Source: an uncultured Christensenellaceae bacterium
GTDB lineage: Bacteria > Bacillota > Clostridia > Christensenellales > UMGS416
NCBI GenBank assembly: GCA_944376795.1
Contig: CALWDW010000041.1
Coordinates: 1-55,136, forward strand
DNA length: 55,136 bases
Direction: 5' to 3'
How positions within the stretch are numbered: the stretch's first letter is position 1; each line of letters begins with the position of its first letter. The translations under genes and the position numbers were made by a program. Shown piece by piece: positions 39,413-48,417 of this stretch. Below the pieces are notes generated by a model that was not told where the DNA came from, did no database searches, and saw only the letters and a program-made list of their open reading frames with translations.

Positions 39413-41518
39413 CTACCGCAGCATCATCTCGGCCTTCTCGGTGAGCTCGGCCACCAGTTCGTCCAGCGTGAGCTGGCCCTGCATGTAGGAGGCGATGATC
39501 TGCGCCAGCTGGCTCTGCTTCTCATAAGAGAGGCAGGGAATCACCGTCTGCGGCAGGCTCTCCGCGTAGACATCCCAGCCCCGCTCCAGGAAGATGGCCG
39601 TTTCCTCGTCGGACATGGGATCCGTATCCTCCGGCGCCGTATAGTCCTCTCGGCTCTTCACCTCGTAGAGTATGGCCTGGTCGTACCACAAATCGTACCG
39701 ATGCTTCTGCTCGTAGCGGATGAGGAAGGCCAAAAAGTCCGCCGCCCGCTCCTTGTGGGCGCTGCGGGCATAGAGGCCCAGCATATAGCTGTTGTTACCC
39801 AAGGCCAGGAGGCTCTGGCGTCCTTCCTCCACCGGCATCCGAGGCACAGGCAGGTAGGTATAGGGAAAGGTCTCCTGCGTGTAGTTTTCGCCGCCGATCA
39901 CCCAGGTGATGCCCTGCCCAATATTCAGCTCTTGCAGGGCCATGGCGCCCCACTCCATGCTCGCAGGATCGTACCGCTGCAACGCCCAGGGCTTTTCGCA
40001 GTAGGACTTCCATCGCTCCATGAGCTCCCGGAAGACGGGGGTATCGAAGTCAATGCTCCGCGATTCCGCATCGTAATAATTCACCAGATAGTCCTCCAGG
40101 AATACCGGCCAGCCGCTCTCGGGAACATGCAGATAATCCATGAACGGCAGTCCATCCAGCACGCCGTCCCCATCAGCATCGCAGGCAGCCGCATCCATCA
40201 TGTCAAAAAAGTCCAGCCAATCCCATCCCGCCTCCGGCGCGGGCATGCCGGACTTCTCATAGTTCCGCGTACTGACCATCATGGCCCGCACCCGCAGATC
40301 GGTGGGCACACAGAGCAGTTCCTCCCCCACCTTGCAGGCCGATAACGCCCCGGGGATCATCCGCGGATCGTCCAGCACCTCCTGCACCGAAGCGTATGGG
40401 GACAGATCCTCTAGCACGCCGGCATGATGGTAATCATACAGCTCGGCCTGTCTGGACTCCATCGCAAAGATGTCGATGCCGTCCACCCCGGCCAGCATTT
40501 TGGTTTTCATATCGTAGGAAGACGTCAGCTCATACTGAATGCTCACACCGGGATTCTGGGTGATATAGTCGGCGATGCTCCGCTCCAGGTAATTGTACGG
40601 AATTTCTGACAGAAGCAGCGTCAAGGTCTCCGTGGGCTCCAAGGCAAGGGTCTCCCAGGGGATGGCACAGAGGCTGCCGTCCGCGAGCAGCGCATAGAGC
40701 ATATGGCTTCCTCCCGCCAAGCGCAGGATCGCTTCGGGCATCGCCATGCAGGTGACGACGGTCTTTTCCTCCCAGTCGGCCACCCCCAGCATGCGCTCCT
40801 GCGCCACAAAGATCACGTCCTCTCCCGGGACCCGGCAGCCCGCCTGGGTAAAGATCGCCCAAGGCGCCGCGCCGGGCACGGCATCCCAAGAGGCCGCCTG
40901 CTGGCACATCCTATCGCCGCCCATGAATAGGGCGCCATTATCCATCGCAACGGCCCAGCCGACTGTGCCGCCGCATGGATACTCTTGGGAGGCTCCCGTC
41001 TGGGGATCGACCCGGTAACCGCCGCCATAGGCGGCATCCTCCTGCGGCTCGCTGGCGGTGACCAGAAGCTGATCCCCCAGGGCCGCCAGACAGCTCACCT
41101 TGCCGCCGAAGTCCAACGTATGGGTCTCCAAAAGCTCCAAAGAGGGGAGCGCATAGACGGTCAGCACATCGGACTCCTCACTTTCCTGGAGCGCATAGAG
41201 CCGCTCCGTCCCGCACGCCACCCGGTGGCAATTCTCCAGTCCCTCGATGCGGCCCAGATCCTCCCCTTCGGAGGATTTCACCCAAATGGCGTCGCCCATC
41301 GCCAGATAGAGCCGGTCTTCCGTATCGGCGGCGATGCCGGTTTGGACCGGCACGTCCCGCTGGATGACGGCCGGCGCGGCAAGCCCGGTATTCCCCGAGG
41401 GAGAGGGGAGCGGCGCGGGCCCCTCTGCGGGCGCGCATCCCGCCAGGCCGCCGGCCCATAGGATCGCATAAACAAGTCCCAAAATCCACGCGGTTTTTCT
41501 GACCTTCTGCTGTTTCAT
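39413..41518 (-). CDS. Propeller-SBP fusion lipoprotein, paralogue D
   Basis: A 701-residue lipoprotein (lipobox AGGLAGC, Cys about 28), probably the first gene of the cluster's transcript. Propeller region: DRLYLAMGDAIWVKSSEGEDLG, ERLYALQE, DQLLVTASEPQE. Solute-binding half: LTLLLSEIPYNYLERSI, YDMKTKMLAGVDGIDIFAME, GWDWLDFFDMMD, an acidic loop ACDADGDGVLDGL, ERAADFLAFLIRYEQKH, ending LTLDELVAELTEKAEMMLR. It is closest to A, sharing the acidic loop and the C-terminal half. The start at 41518 follows ATAAGGAGGAATCGGG. The region 41519-41767 upstream holds no gene and no clear promoter. Confidence 0.86.
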   Translation of the reverse strand: MKQQKVRKTAWILGLVYAILWAGGLAGCAPAEGPAPLPSPSGNTGLAAPAVIQRDVPVQTGIAADTEDRLYLAMGDAIWVKSSEGEDLGRIEGLENCHRVACGTERLYALQESEESDVLTVYALPSLELLETHTLDFGGKVSCLAALGDQLLVTASEPQEDAAYGGGYRVDPQTGASQEYPCGGTVGWAVAMDNGALFMGGDRMCQQAASWDAVPGAAPWAIFTQAGCRVPGEDVIFVAQERMLGVADWEEKTVVTCMAMPEAILRLAGGSHMLYALLADGSLCAIPWETLALEPTETLTLLLSEIPYNYLERSIADYITQNPGVSIQYELTSSYDMKTKMLAGVDGIDIFAMESRQAELYDYHHAGVLEDLSPYASVQEVLDDPRMIPGALSACKVGEELLCVPTDLRVRAMMVSTRNYEKSGMPAPEAGWDWLDFFDMMDAAACDADGDGVLDGLPFMDYLHVPESGWPVFLEDYLVNYYDAESRSIDFDTPVFRELMERWKSYCEKPWALQRYDPASMEWGAMALQELNIGQGITWVIGGENYTQETFPYTYLPVPRMPVEEGRQSLLALGNNSYMLGLYARSAHKERAADFLAFLIRYEQKHRYDLWYDQAILYEVKSREDYTAPEDTDPMSDEETAIFLERGWDVYAESLPQTVIPCLSYEKQSQLAQIIASYMQGQLTLDELVAELTEKAEMMLR

Positions 41519-41767
41519 CCCGATTCCTCCTTATGCCATGGGGTCGGCAGGGAGCGCCGGCTGCCGCCAGCCGCGTCCCGGCTGACATTGGGATCTCGCC
41601 AAATATCACGGTTATGGGTTCTTGCTTCCATCTTATGGAAAGCCCGCCGTCCTGTCGAGATCTTTTGTCTCATTGATACATTCCGCCGTCTCAATTGTCA
41701 TGCCGCCTGTCTCAGCCGCAGTCTCCCTGCTTTCGAAGAGCGCAGCTGCTTTCCTGGATTTTTTCGC

Positions 41768-41794
41768 AAAAAAAAGAGAGGGGATTTCCCTCTC
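41768..41794 (-). terminator. Intrinsic terminator of the cell-shape operon
   Basis: On the minus strand GAGAGGG-AAATC-CCCTCTC (41776-41794) is followed by TTTTTTTT (41768-41775), about 100 bp after the DUF3842 gene. It separates the operon from the receptor-permease cluster. Confidence 0.9.
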
Positions 41795-41896
41795 CGAATT
41801 GTCCAAATAGGCGATACCGCAGCGCCGTCGAAAGCCTGGGCCCGTCCCGGCGGCGATAGGGGAGCACGCCGTGACGGCGAGTTCCTCCCCATTTCG

Positions 41897-42325
41897 CTAC
41901 CCCTCCCCGTCCAGGAGCTCCTCCAGGGCGGGCCCCAGGCCGGCCAAAAGCTCCCGCACCGGGGCGTCCGAGGCGCCCAGCACCCGGACACCGCAGCGCT
42001 GCATGGGCAGCAAGAGCTTGGGCGCGGGGCTCTGGGCGATGGCCTGGGCCATGCGGGGGGTGATCTCTCCCATCATGGCGTCGGCCACCAGAATCGCCAT
42101 AGGCCCCAAAATCACATCCGCCCGGGCGGCCATGCAGCAGATGGCGTTCTCTCCGGTGGCGCCGTCCTTAGCGCCTCCCGCCAGCATATTGCCGGTGGCG
42201 GCGGCGTTGGTACCCAGGGCGGCAATCGCGAGATCGGTACGGTCCAAACGCAGCAGCGCCTCTACAATGGCCCGCCCCAGGCCCCCGCCCTTGCCGTCCA
42301 CCACCACAAGGGTATGCTTCTTCAT
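41897..42325 (-). CDS. DUF3842 family protein
   Basis: A 142-residue protein with the DUF3842 pattern: VVVDGKGGGLGRAIVEAL at the N-terminus, ALGTNAAATGNMLAGGAKDGATGENAI in the middle, DVILGPMAILVADAMMGEITPRMA, and LLPMQRCGVRVLG. A Rossmann-like Gly-rich loop suggests nucleotide binding. The biochemical role is unknown. It overlaps the rodA stop by an ATGA and is found next to cell-shape genes in many Clostridia. Confidence 0.9.
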   Translation of the reverse strand: MKKHTLVVVDGKGGGLGRAIVEALLRLDRTDLAIAALGTNAAATGNMLAGGAKDGATGENAICCMAARADVILGPMAILVADAMMGEITPRMAQAIAQSPAPKLLLPMQRCGVRVLGASDAPVRELLAGLGPALEELLDGEG

Positions 42326-43485
42326 GGGATCAGGTCCCCCTCAATCTGATAGCTTCCCCGCCGCAGCCCCACGTTCAGCGCCAAGGCAATGGCCAGGGTA
42401 TTGGACCACATGCTGCTGCCTCCGTAGCTGAGGAAGGGCAGCGGGATGCCGGTCATGGGCATGACGCTGAGGCACATGCCGATATTCTCTACGATATGGA
42501 AGAGGATCATGGCCGTCACCCCCAGAATGATCAGCTGGCCGAAGCGGTCCCCTGCCTGCATAGAGAGCTGGATCAGCCGCCAGATCAGCGCGGCGTAAAG
42601 CAGCAGGATCAGGATGGACCCGACAAAGCCCCAGGTCTCCGCCGCCACGGTGAAGATGAAGTCGGTATGCTGCTGGGGGATATAGTCCAGCTGGCTCATG
42701 GCGCCGGGGGCAAAGAGGCCCTTCCCGGTGATCTGGCCGGAACCCACGGCAGCCACCGACATGCGCACCTGGTAGCCTGCGCCGGTAACGTCCAGGGTAG
42801 GATCCAAGAATACCAGGAAGCGGGCCTTTTGCTTGTCAGTAATTAGGAACATCCACATGGGAATGAAGGCGGCGATGCCCGACAGGGTCAGGCCGGTCAT
42901 AAACTTCCAATTGGTGCCCGCCCCATAGAGCATGACGGCGGTAATCACCACGTAAACCATGGCGGTCCCAAAGTCAGGCTGGGCGCAGATCAGCACCAAG
43001 GGGATCCCCACCCGGAGGAGCACCGGAAAGAGCTGGCGAAAGGATTGGACACCTTTGGGCATGTCGGCCAGCTGCCGCGCCAAAGTGATAATCAGGGCCA
43101 GTTTCGCAATTTCCGAGGGCTGGAATCCCCGATTCCCCAGCACCTGGAACCAAGACTGGGCGCCGCCCGCCACCTTGCCCACCACCAGCACCACGGCCAA
43201 GAGGGCCACGTTCACCCAGTAAATCAGTTCCTTCACCCGGCCGTAGAAGTGGTAGGGGATGGCGATGGCAACCGCCCCCAACAGGCAGCCCAGCCCGAAC
43301 CAAAGCACATGCAGCCGGGGATAGGTCCAGTCCGCCGAAGCCAGCTTCTCCGCCAGGCTGGCGTCCCCCGGTGCGGTGGGACGGCCGGTGGCGTTGATCT
43401 GCAGGACAAAGCCCACCGCCACCAGCGCCACCACCAGCGCCACCAAAATCCAGTCAAAATATCCTTTTCGCGCCTTGAAGGCCAT
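42322..43485 (-). CDS. rodA: Rod-shape SEDS glycosyltransferase RodA
   Basis: A 387-residue SEDS polymerase with about ten membrane helices. Signature motifs are GNRGFQPSEIAKLALI, QPDFGTAMVY, SSVAAVGSGQ-type MSVAAVGSGQITGKGL, QHTDFIFTVAAETWGF, and IPLPFLSYGGSSMW. It polymerises peptidoglycan strands with PBP2 (encoded by mrdA in this operon) in the elongasome. It starts at 43485 after a short gap of 35 bp from minD. Confidence 0.95.
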   Translation of the reverse strand: MAFKARKGYFDWILVALVVALVAVGFVLQINATGRPTAPGDASLAEKLASADWTYPRLHVLWFGLGCLLGAVAIAIPYHFYGRVKELIYWVNVALLAVVLVVGKVAGGAQSWFQVLGNRGFQPSEIAKLALIITLARQLADMPKGVQSFRQLFPVLLRVGIPLVLICAQPDFGTAMVYVVITAVMLYGAGTNWKFMTGLTLSGIAAFIPMWMFLITDKQKARFLVFLDPTLDVTGAGYQVRMSVAAVGSGQITGKGLFAPGAMSQLDYIPQQHTDFIFTVAAETWGFVGSILILLLYAALIWRLIQLSMQAGDRFGQLIILGVTAMILFHIVENIGMCLSVMPMTGIPLPFLSYGGSSMWSNTLAIALALNVGLRRGSYQIEGDLIP

Positions 43486-43520
43486 GGTTTGCTCCTTTGT
43501 ACATGGTATAAAGCCGGCGG

Positions 43521-44312
43521 CTATCCCGAAACCCGCCGCAGCGCGTCCAAGGCTGCCAGCAGCGGCCGGCTGCGGGAGGGATCCCGGATCGGGATCTGCG
43601 CCCCCATAAGGCGCTTGGCCATCCTGCGGAAGGCGGCGGAGGCCACGCCGCTCTCGTCCACCGCAGGCCGCCCCAGGTTGTTGCCAGAGACCACCCGGGT
43701 ATCCTCGCAGACGATCCCCAGCAGCTCGGCGTCCAGGATGGAGAGGATCGCGTCCAGATCCATCATGGAGCCCGCCCGCACCATCCGGGGGCGGAAGCGG
43801 TTGATCATCAGCTGCATGGGCAGCTGCACCTCCCGCAGGATCTCCACCACCCGCAGCGCGTCCCGTACCGCCGAAACCTCGGGAACGGTCACCACCAGGG
43901 CCCGGTCGGCTCCGGCGATGGCGTTGCGGAAGCCCCGGTCGATGCCCGCCGGGCAGTCAATGATGACCCAGTCGTAGCGTCCCCGGAGCTCGGCCACCAG
44001 CTCCATGATCTCGTAGGGCGTAATGCCCCCCTTCCGCAGGCTCACCGGGGCAGGCAGCAGGGCCAGCCCCGGATGGGCCCGGTCGACAATCAGCGCCCGG
44101 GTCAGGGGACAGGTCCCCTCGATCACGTCCACCAGGTCGTAGACGATGCGGTTCTCCAGCCCCAGGGCCACGTCCAGATTCCGAAGGCCCATATCCATAT
44201 CCACCAGCACCACATGCTGGTGCTGGGCCGCCAGGGCCACGCCCAGATTGGCGGCGGCAGTGGTCTTTCCCACCCCGCCCTTGCCTGATGTCACTACCAT
44301 TACCTGTCCCAT
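43521..44312 (-). CDS. minD: Septum-site determining ATPase MinD
   Basis: A 263-residue deviant Walker A ATPase: TSGKGGVGKTT (residues 9-19), DMDMGLRNLDVALGLEN, VIIDCPAGIDRGFRNAI, and a short amphipathic C-terminal tail (RSRPLLAALDALRRVSG) for membrane binding. It normally recruits MinC to block polar division. Neither minC nor minE lies in this operon: 88 bp separate it from mrdA and 35 bp from rodA. The start follows GGGAGGAACGAC. Confidence 0.95.
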   Translation of the reverse strand: MGQVMVVTSGKGGVGKTTAAANLGVALAAQHQHVVLVDMDMGLRNLDVALGLENRIVYDLVDVIEGTCPLTRALIVDRAHPGLALLPAPVSLRKGGITPYEIMELVAELRGRYDWVIIDCPAGIDRGFRNAIAGADRALVVTVPEVSAVRDALRVVEILREVQLPMQLMINRFRPRMVRAGSMMDLDAILSILDAELLGIVCEDTRVVSGNNLGRPAVDESGVASAAFRRMAKRLMGAQIPIRDPSRSRPLLAALDALRRVSG

Positions 44313-44400
44313 GTCGTTCCTCCCATCATATCATGGGTGCATGGGCGTCCTATGATCCTGCCCGGGCCGCCCCTTGCAAAGACGGCCGGGCCTCGCCGGG

Positions 44401-46914
44401 TCAGTTCACCCAGCTGTTCTCCTGGGGAAGCTCGTGAATCTCCCCCTCGGCGTACTTCTCATCCAGGTAGTACTCCACCACCGCCCGGACGGTGGTGGCG
44501 CCCCGGTCTCCGGCAATCCCGTTGGGGATATACACCACCACGCAGATCTCCGGATCCTCATAGGGGGCAAAGACCGTCATCCAGCAGTTGTTCTCCAAAT
44601 CGATCTGGGTGACCTGGCCGGTGCCGGTCTTCCCGCCGATCTGGTTTTTATACTTGAAGTTCTCAAAGGCCTGACCGGCGGTGCCGCCGTCCTCCAGGGA
44701 GACCACCTCTCGCATGCCCTCCTTGATGGCCGCCAGGTACTCGTCGGGAACGTCCAGGTTCCGCACCAGCTGGGGCCGGCGCTCCTCCAGCACCGTGCCG
44801 TCGCTCTGGACGATGGCCTTGACAATGCTGGCATCGTAAACATTACCGCCGTTAATGAGCGCGGAAACGTACCGGGCCACGGCAATGGGGGTCACCAAGG
44901 TTACGTCCTGGCCGATGGCCGCGGTGATGGTGCGGTTGTCGTTCCAGATGATCTCGTAGAGCATGGCCGAAACCGTGCTGCCGGTGGAACGCACCAGCGT
45001 CTCCGGAAGCTCCAGCCGGTCCCGGAGGATCAGCCGCACGTCGGCGCCATACTCCCGGGTCTCCTCCAGGTTGCCCACCAGCGCCATAATGGCCAGGGCA
45101 GCCTCGTCATAGACGGCGTCCTCATGGGTGAGCCCGGCCTCCTGGCAGGCCGAAACCAGCTCCTGCCGGATATTGCGGTAGACAAGCAGGGCCAGCCCGG
45201 TGGGGGATTCGGAGGGATCATAGAGGGATTCCTGGTTGGCGATCTGGCTGGAGACCTCCCCCGGCAGCTCAATATTGGTCAGGCTGCCCAGCCCCAGCTT
45301 CTCGATCCACTCATCCATCTGCTCGATGCCCATCCGGTAGGCGATATCAAAGAAGAAGTAGTTGCACGATACGCGGATGGCCGAGGTAATATTTAAGTCG
45401 GCGTGGCGCTCAAAGTAGGGCCGCACCCAGCAGCGGGGCCCCCGGGCGGTGTCGCTGGTCAGGTGCTTGGTGAACATTCCTTCGTCCGAAATGGTGGTGT
45501 CCAGGGTGATAATGGGATCCCCATTCTCGTCGGTGGACATCAGCCCCGCCAGGCCCACCGCCATCTTGTACACCGAGCCGGGGGTATCCCGGCTGCTGAT
45601 GGCCTTGTTGAGCAGGGGCTTGAGGGGGTTGTCGGCAAAGAGTTCGTTGTACTCCTGGGTGGTCATCCCCTGGATAAAGAGGTTGGGATCAAATCCCGGG
45701 TAGGAGGCCATGCCCAGCACCTGTCCGGTCTGGACGTTCATCACCACGGCGGCCCCGTACTTGACGTAGTTCAGCTCCCGCCCGCCGTAGAGGGACTCCA
45801 GCTGCTGGTCATACTCCTCCTGCTCGGCCAGGTACCGTTCCTCCTGCTCGGCGCGGATGGCGGCGATATTCTCGGCCAGGGCGTCCTCCAGCACCTTCTG
45901 CAGGTCGGCGTCGATGGTCAGGATCACGTCGTTGCCGGCGGTCGCCTCGGTGGAGAGCTCGGGGAATTCCCGGATCACCTTGCCCAGGCTGTCCACCTCC
46001 ACCACCCGCTGCCCGGTGCGCTGGGTGATGTTGCCGGTCAGGTAGGTCTCCATGGTGCTCTCGATCCCCGCCACGCCGATGAGGTCATCCTGGGAATAGC
46101 CCATCTCCTCGTACTCGGCAATGGTGTAGGCATCGTTCATATACCCCAGGTAGCCCAGCACATTGCTGGCCAGCGTCCCCTTGGGGTAGACCCGCACCGT
46201 ACTCTCGGCGATGGTCACCCCCGGCAGCTCCACCGAGGCCATCTCGATTTGGGAGACCGTGGTCATATTCACATTCTCCGCCACCACGATGGGGATATAG
46301 CTGCGGTAGGCGTTGTACTGCACCTGCTGCCAGACCCCCAGGATCTCCAGGGCCTCCTCATCGGTGGCCGACTCCGGAATAAAGTAATATTCCCGCAGCC
46401 CGGCCAGGATCCCCGCCGGCGTATCCCAGTCGGTATTGATCATGCTCTGCCTGTCCTTTTGGGAGGGCAGCATATACGTCCTCCAGGCATCGTACCGCTT
46501 GGCAATGGCCTCCTCGTCGGTAATGCCCCAGGAGAACTCGATGGCGCCGTCCTCGGTCTTGGCCAGGGAAGGGGCGTTGGCAGGGGTTCCGCCGTTATCC
46601 CGGATGATGGAGAGCATCTGGGAAATGACCCCGGTATATTTTTCCCGGGCTTCGGCGCCAGTCTCTCCAGGATCCTTGGCAAATTCTACGTTGTAGGACT
46701 TTTTATCATAGGCCAGGGGCAGGCCGTTGGTATCCAGAATGCTGCCGCGGGTTCCGGTCACCCGGAGGGTACGCTGCATTCCCGATTGGGACTGCTCGGC
46801 ATACTCCGCGCCGTGGCGGAACTGCATGTCAAAGAGGCGGGCCGCCAGCAGCATGAAAACCAGGCCAATGGCCACAGCCAGCCGCAGGGGCCGGCGCTTC
46901 TGCGGATCGGTCAA
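44401..46914 (-). CDS. mrdA: Penicillin-binding protein 2
   Basis: An 837-residue class B PBP. An N-terminal membrane helix (about residues 12-30) is followed by the PBP dimerisation domain (TRGSILDTNGLPLAYDKKSYNVEF) and the transpeptidase: SxxK is SVYK (about 445), SxN is SCN (about 516) and KTG is KTGTGQ (about 760). It has a family-2 length but an enlarged linker rich in E/Q (around residues 340-380). It cross-links peptidoglycan in sidewall synthesis with RodA. Confidence 0.96.
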   Translation of the reverse strand: MTDPQKRRPLRLAVAIGLVFMLLAARLFDMQFRHGAEYAEQSQSGMQRTLRVTGTRGSILDTNGLPLAYDKKSYNVEFAKDPGETGAEAREKYTGVISQMLSIIRDNGGTPANAPSLAKTEDGAIEFSWGITDEEAIAKRYDAWRTYMLPSQKDRQSMINTDWDTPAGILAGLREYYFIPESATDEEALEILGVWQQVQYNAYRSYIPIVVAENVNMTTVSQIEMASVELPGVTIAESTVRVYPKGTLASNVLGYLGYMNDAYTIAEYEEMGYSQDDLIGVAGIESTMETYLTGNITQRTGQRVVEVDSLGKVIREFPELSTEATAGNDVILTIDADLQKVLEDALAENIAAIRAEQEERYLAEQEEYDQQLESLYGGRELNYVKYGAAVVMNVQTGQVLGMASYPGFDPNLFIQGMTTQEYNELFADNPLKPLLNKAISSRDTPGSVYKMAVGLAGLMSTDENGDPIITLDTTISDEGMFTKHLTSDTARGPRCWVRPYFERHADLNITSAIRVSCNYFFFDIAYRMGIEQMDEWIEKLGLGSLTNIELPGEVSSQIANQESLYDPSESPTGLALLVYRNIRQELVSACQEAGLTHEDAVYDEAALAIMALVGNLEETREYGADVRLILRDRLELPETLVRSTGSTVSAMLYEIIWNDNRTITAAIGQDVTLVTPIAVARYVSALINGGNVYDASIVKAIVQSDGTVLEERRPQLVRNLDVPDEYLAAIKEGMREVVSLEDGGTAGQAFENFKYKNQIGGKTGTGQVTQIDLENNCWMTVFAPYEDPEICVVVYIPNGIAGDRGATTVRAVVEYYLDEKYAEGEIHELPQENSWVN

Positions 46915-46972
46915 ATCAACACCTCCCTTTCCCCGGCAGGGAAGCCTCCTTCTGAGGTATCCGGCCGCCGGC

Positions 46973-47533
46973 TTATCCTCTGTGATCCTTGCGCAGGAAG
47001 AAATACGCGCTGGTCAATCCTTCGCCTTCCCGCCGCTGGGCCAGCATGCGCACCGACCGGCCCAGGGTCCGCTGCAGGAGGATGAATACCGGCCACGCCA
47101 CCGCCACGGTGAGCAGCAGACCGCCCCCCAGGCGCAGCCAAAACGTGCCGCCCGTATACACGCTGCCCCGGGTCAGGTACAGGGCGGCCAGCTCATAGAG
47201 CCGGGCCAGCACATAGCCCGCCGCAGGCAGCACCAGGGGCGGCAGGGCCTCGTTTCCCAGGGCAAAGCGGCGGCTGCCCGATGCCAGCCCTGCCGCCAGT
47301 AGAGGCACGGTATAGCTAAAGGTGCCGTTGCCCAGGAACCGGTCCAAAAGCAGGCCGCAGACCAGGGCGGTTATCCCCGCCGCCGGCCAGCCGTCGTTGA
47401 GCCCGATCCCCGTTACCACCACCAGTACCAGGGCCGGGGCACAGGCCCCCACCCCCCATTGGGATAAAGCTGCCGCCTGCAGCACCAGGGCCAGATAGGC
47501 TGCCAGCACAATGGAGAGCACGCGCCGGGTCAT
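46973..47533 (-). CDS. mreD: Rod shape-determining protein MreD
   Basis: A 186-residue membrane protein with five or six hydrophobic helices (VLSIVLAAYLALVLQAAAL; PALVLVVVTGIGL; ITALVCGLLLDR). Position between mreC and mrdA, size, and the GLLLDRFLG motif identify it. It anchors the elongasome in the membrane. Its start overlaps the mreC stop by ATGA. Confidence 0.92.
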   Translation of the reverse strand: MTRRVLSIVLAAYLALVLQAAALSQWGVGACAPALVLVVVTGIGLNDGWPAAGITALVCGLLLDRFLGNGTFSYTVPLLAAGLASGSRRFALGNEALPPLVLPAAGYVLARLYELAALYLTRGSVYTGGTFWLRLGGGLLLTVAVAWPVFILLQRTLGRSVRMLAQRREGEGLTSAYFFLRKDHRG

Positions 47534-48417
47534 GACTGGTCCTCCTCTTCGCCAGCGGTGATGGCAGGCGTATAGCAGACCACCAGCACGTCCTCCAGCC
47601 GCCCAATATCCGCGCTGGGCTGCACCAGCACCTGGTCGCCGGAGGCCGACACCACGCGGCCCACCGTCAGGCCCCGGGGATATACGCCGCCCAGCCCGGA
47701 GGTGAGCACTTCATCCCCGGGCAGCAAGTTGGCATTATAGAGCAGATAGTGAAGTTGGCAGAGGGGTTCGCCGCCGTCCTCGGCATCGGCGCCCTTGAGG
47801 ATCCCTTCGTCCCGGGTGCGCTTGACCACCACGGCTACGCTGCCCCGGGCATCCAGCACGGTAACCACCACCGCCTGATGAAGGGATACCTCGGAGATCC
47901 GGCCCACCAAGCCCTCGGCGGTGACCACGCACATGTCTTCGGTCACCCCGTCGGCCGAACCCTTATTGATGGTAAACTGGCTCATCCAGCTTCCCGGATC
48001 CCGCAGGAGCACCTTGGCCGGGATGCAGGTCAGCTGGGTATTTTGGGCGGTAAAGCCCATCAGCGCCCCCAGCCGTTCGTTCTCCTCCCGCACCTCGTCC
48101 AGCATGGAGACCTGGGTGCTCAGCTGGGCAACCTGGGCCTTCAGCGCGGCGTTTTCCTCATACACCGATCGCCAGGAGAAGAGCCAGTGAAAAAAGTCCC
48201 CCACCGTACCGGCCGCCTCCCCGCCCCAGGCCAGGGGCGCGCCGGCAATTTCGGCGGCTCCGTCCAGCAGCGTGGGGAGGGCGTTGACCTGCTGCACGTA
48301 GGCCGATCCCAGCAGAATGCAGACCGCCGCCACACAGGCCGCCAGCGTCCCAATGACCGCCTGGGATGCCCGGGACGGCCGGTTCCACAGCCTTGTTTTT
48401 TTCCGAAACCATTTCAT
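47530..48417 (-). CDS. mreC: Rod shape-determining protein MreC
   Basis: A 295-residue bitopic protein with a membrane helix (about residues 22-42), a coiled-coil (YEENAALKAQVAQLSTQVSMLDEVREENERLGALMGF, about 90-130) and two beta-barrel lobes with the family motifs IPAKVLLRDPGSWMSQFTINKG and GLVGRISEVSLHQAVV. It ends GDEVLTSGLGGVYPRGLTVG, also family-typical. It is coupled to mreB by an ATGA overlap and to mreD likewise. Confidence 0.95.
   Translation of the reverse strand: MKWFRKKTRLWNRPSRASQAVIGTLAACVAAVCILLGSAYVQQVNALPTLLDGAAEIAGAPLAWGGEAAGTVGDFFHWLFSWRSVYEENAALKAQVAQLSTQVSMLDEVREENERLGALMGFTAQNTQLTCIPAKVLLRDPGSWMSQFTINKGSADGVTEDMCVVTAEGLVGRISEVSLHQAVVVTVLDARGSVAVVVKRTRDEGILKGADAEDGGEPLCQLHYLLYNANLLPGDEVLTSGLGGVYPRGLTVGRVVSASGDQVLVQPSADIGRLEDVLVVCYTPAITAGEEEDQS

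Noticed and set aside
41519..41767. A regulator gene for the receptor cluster
   Set aside because: No open frame with a ribosome site or family pattern was found in this gap.
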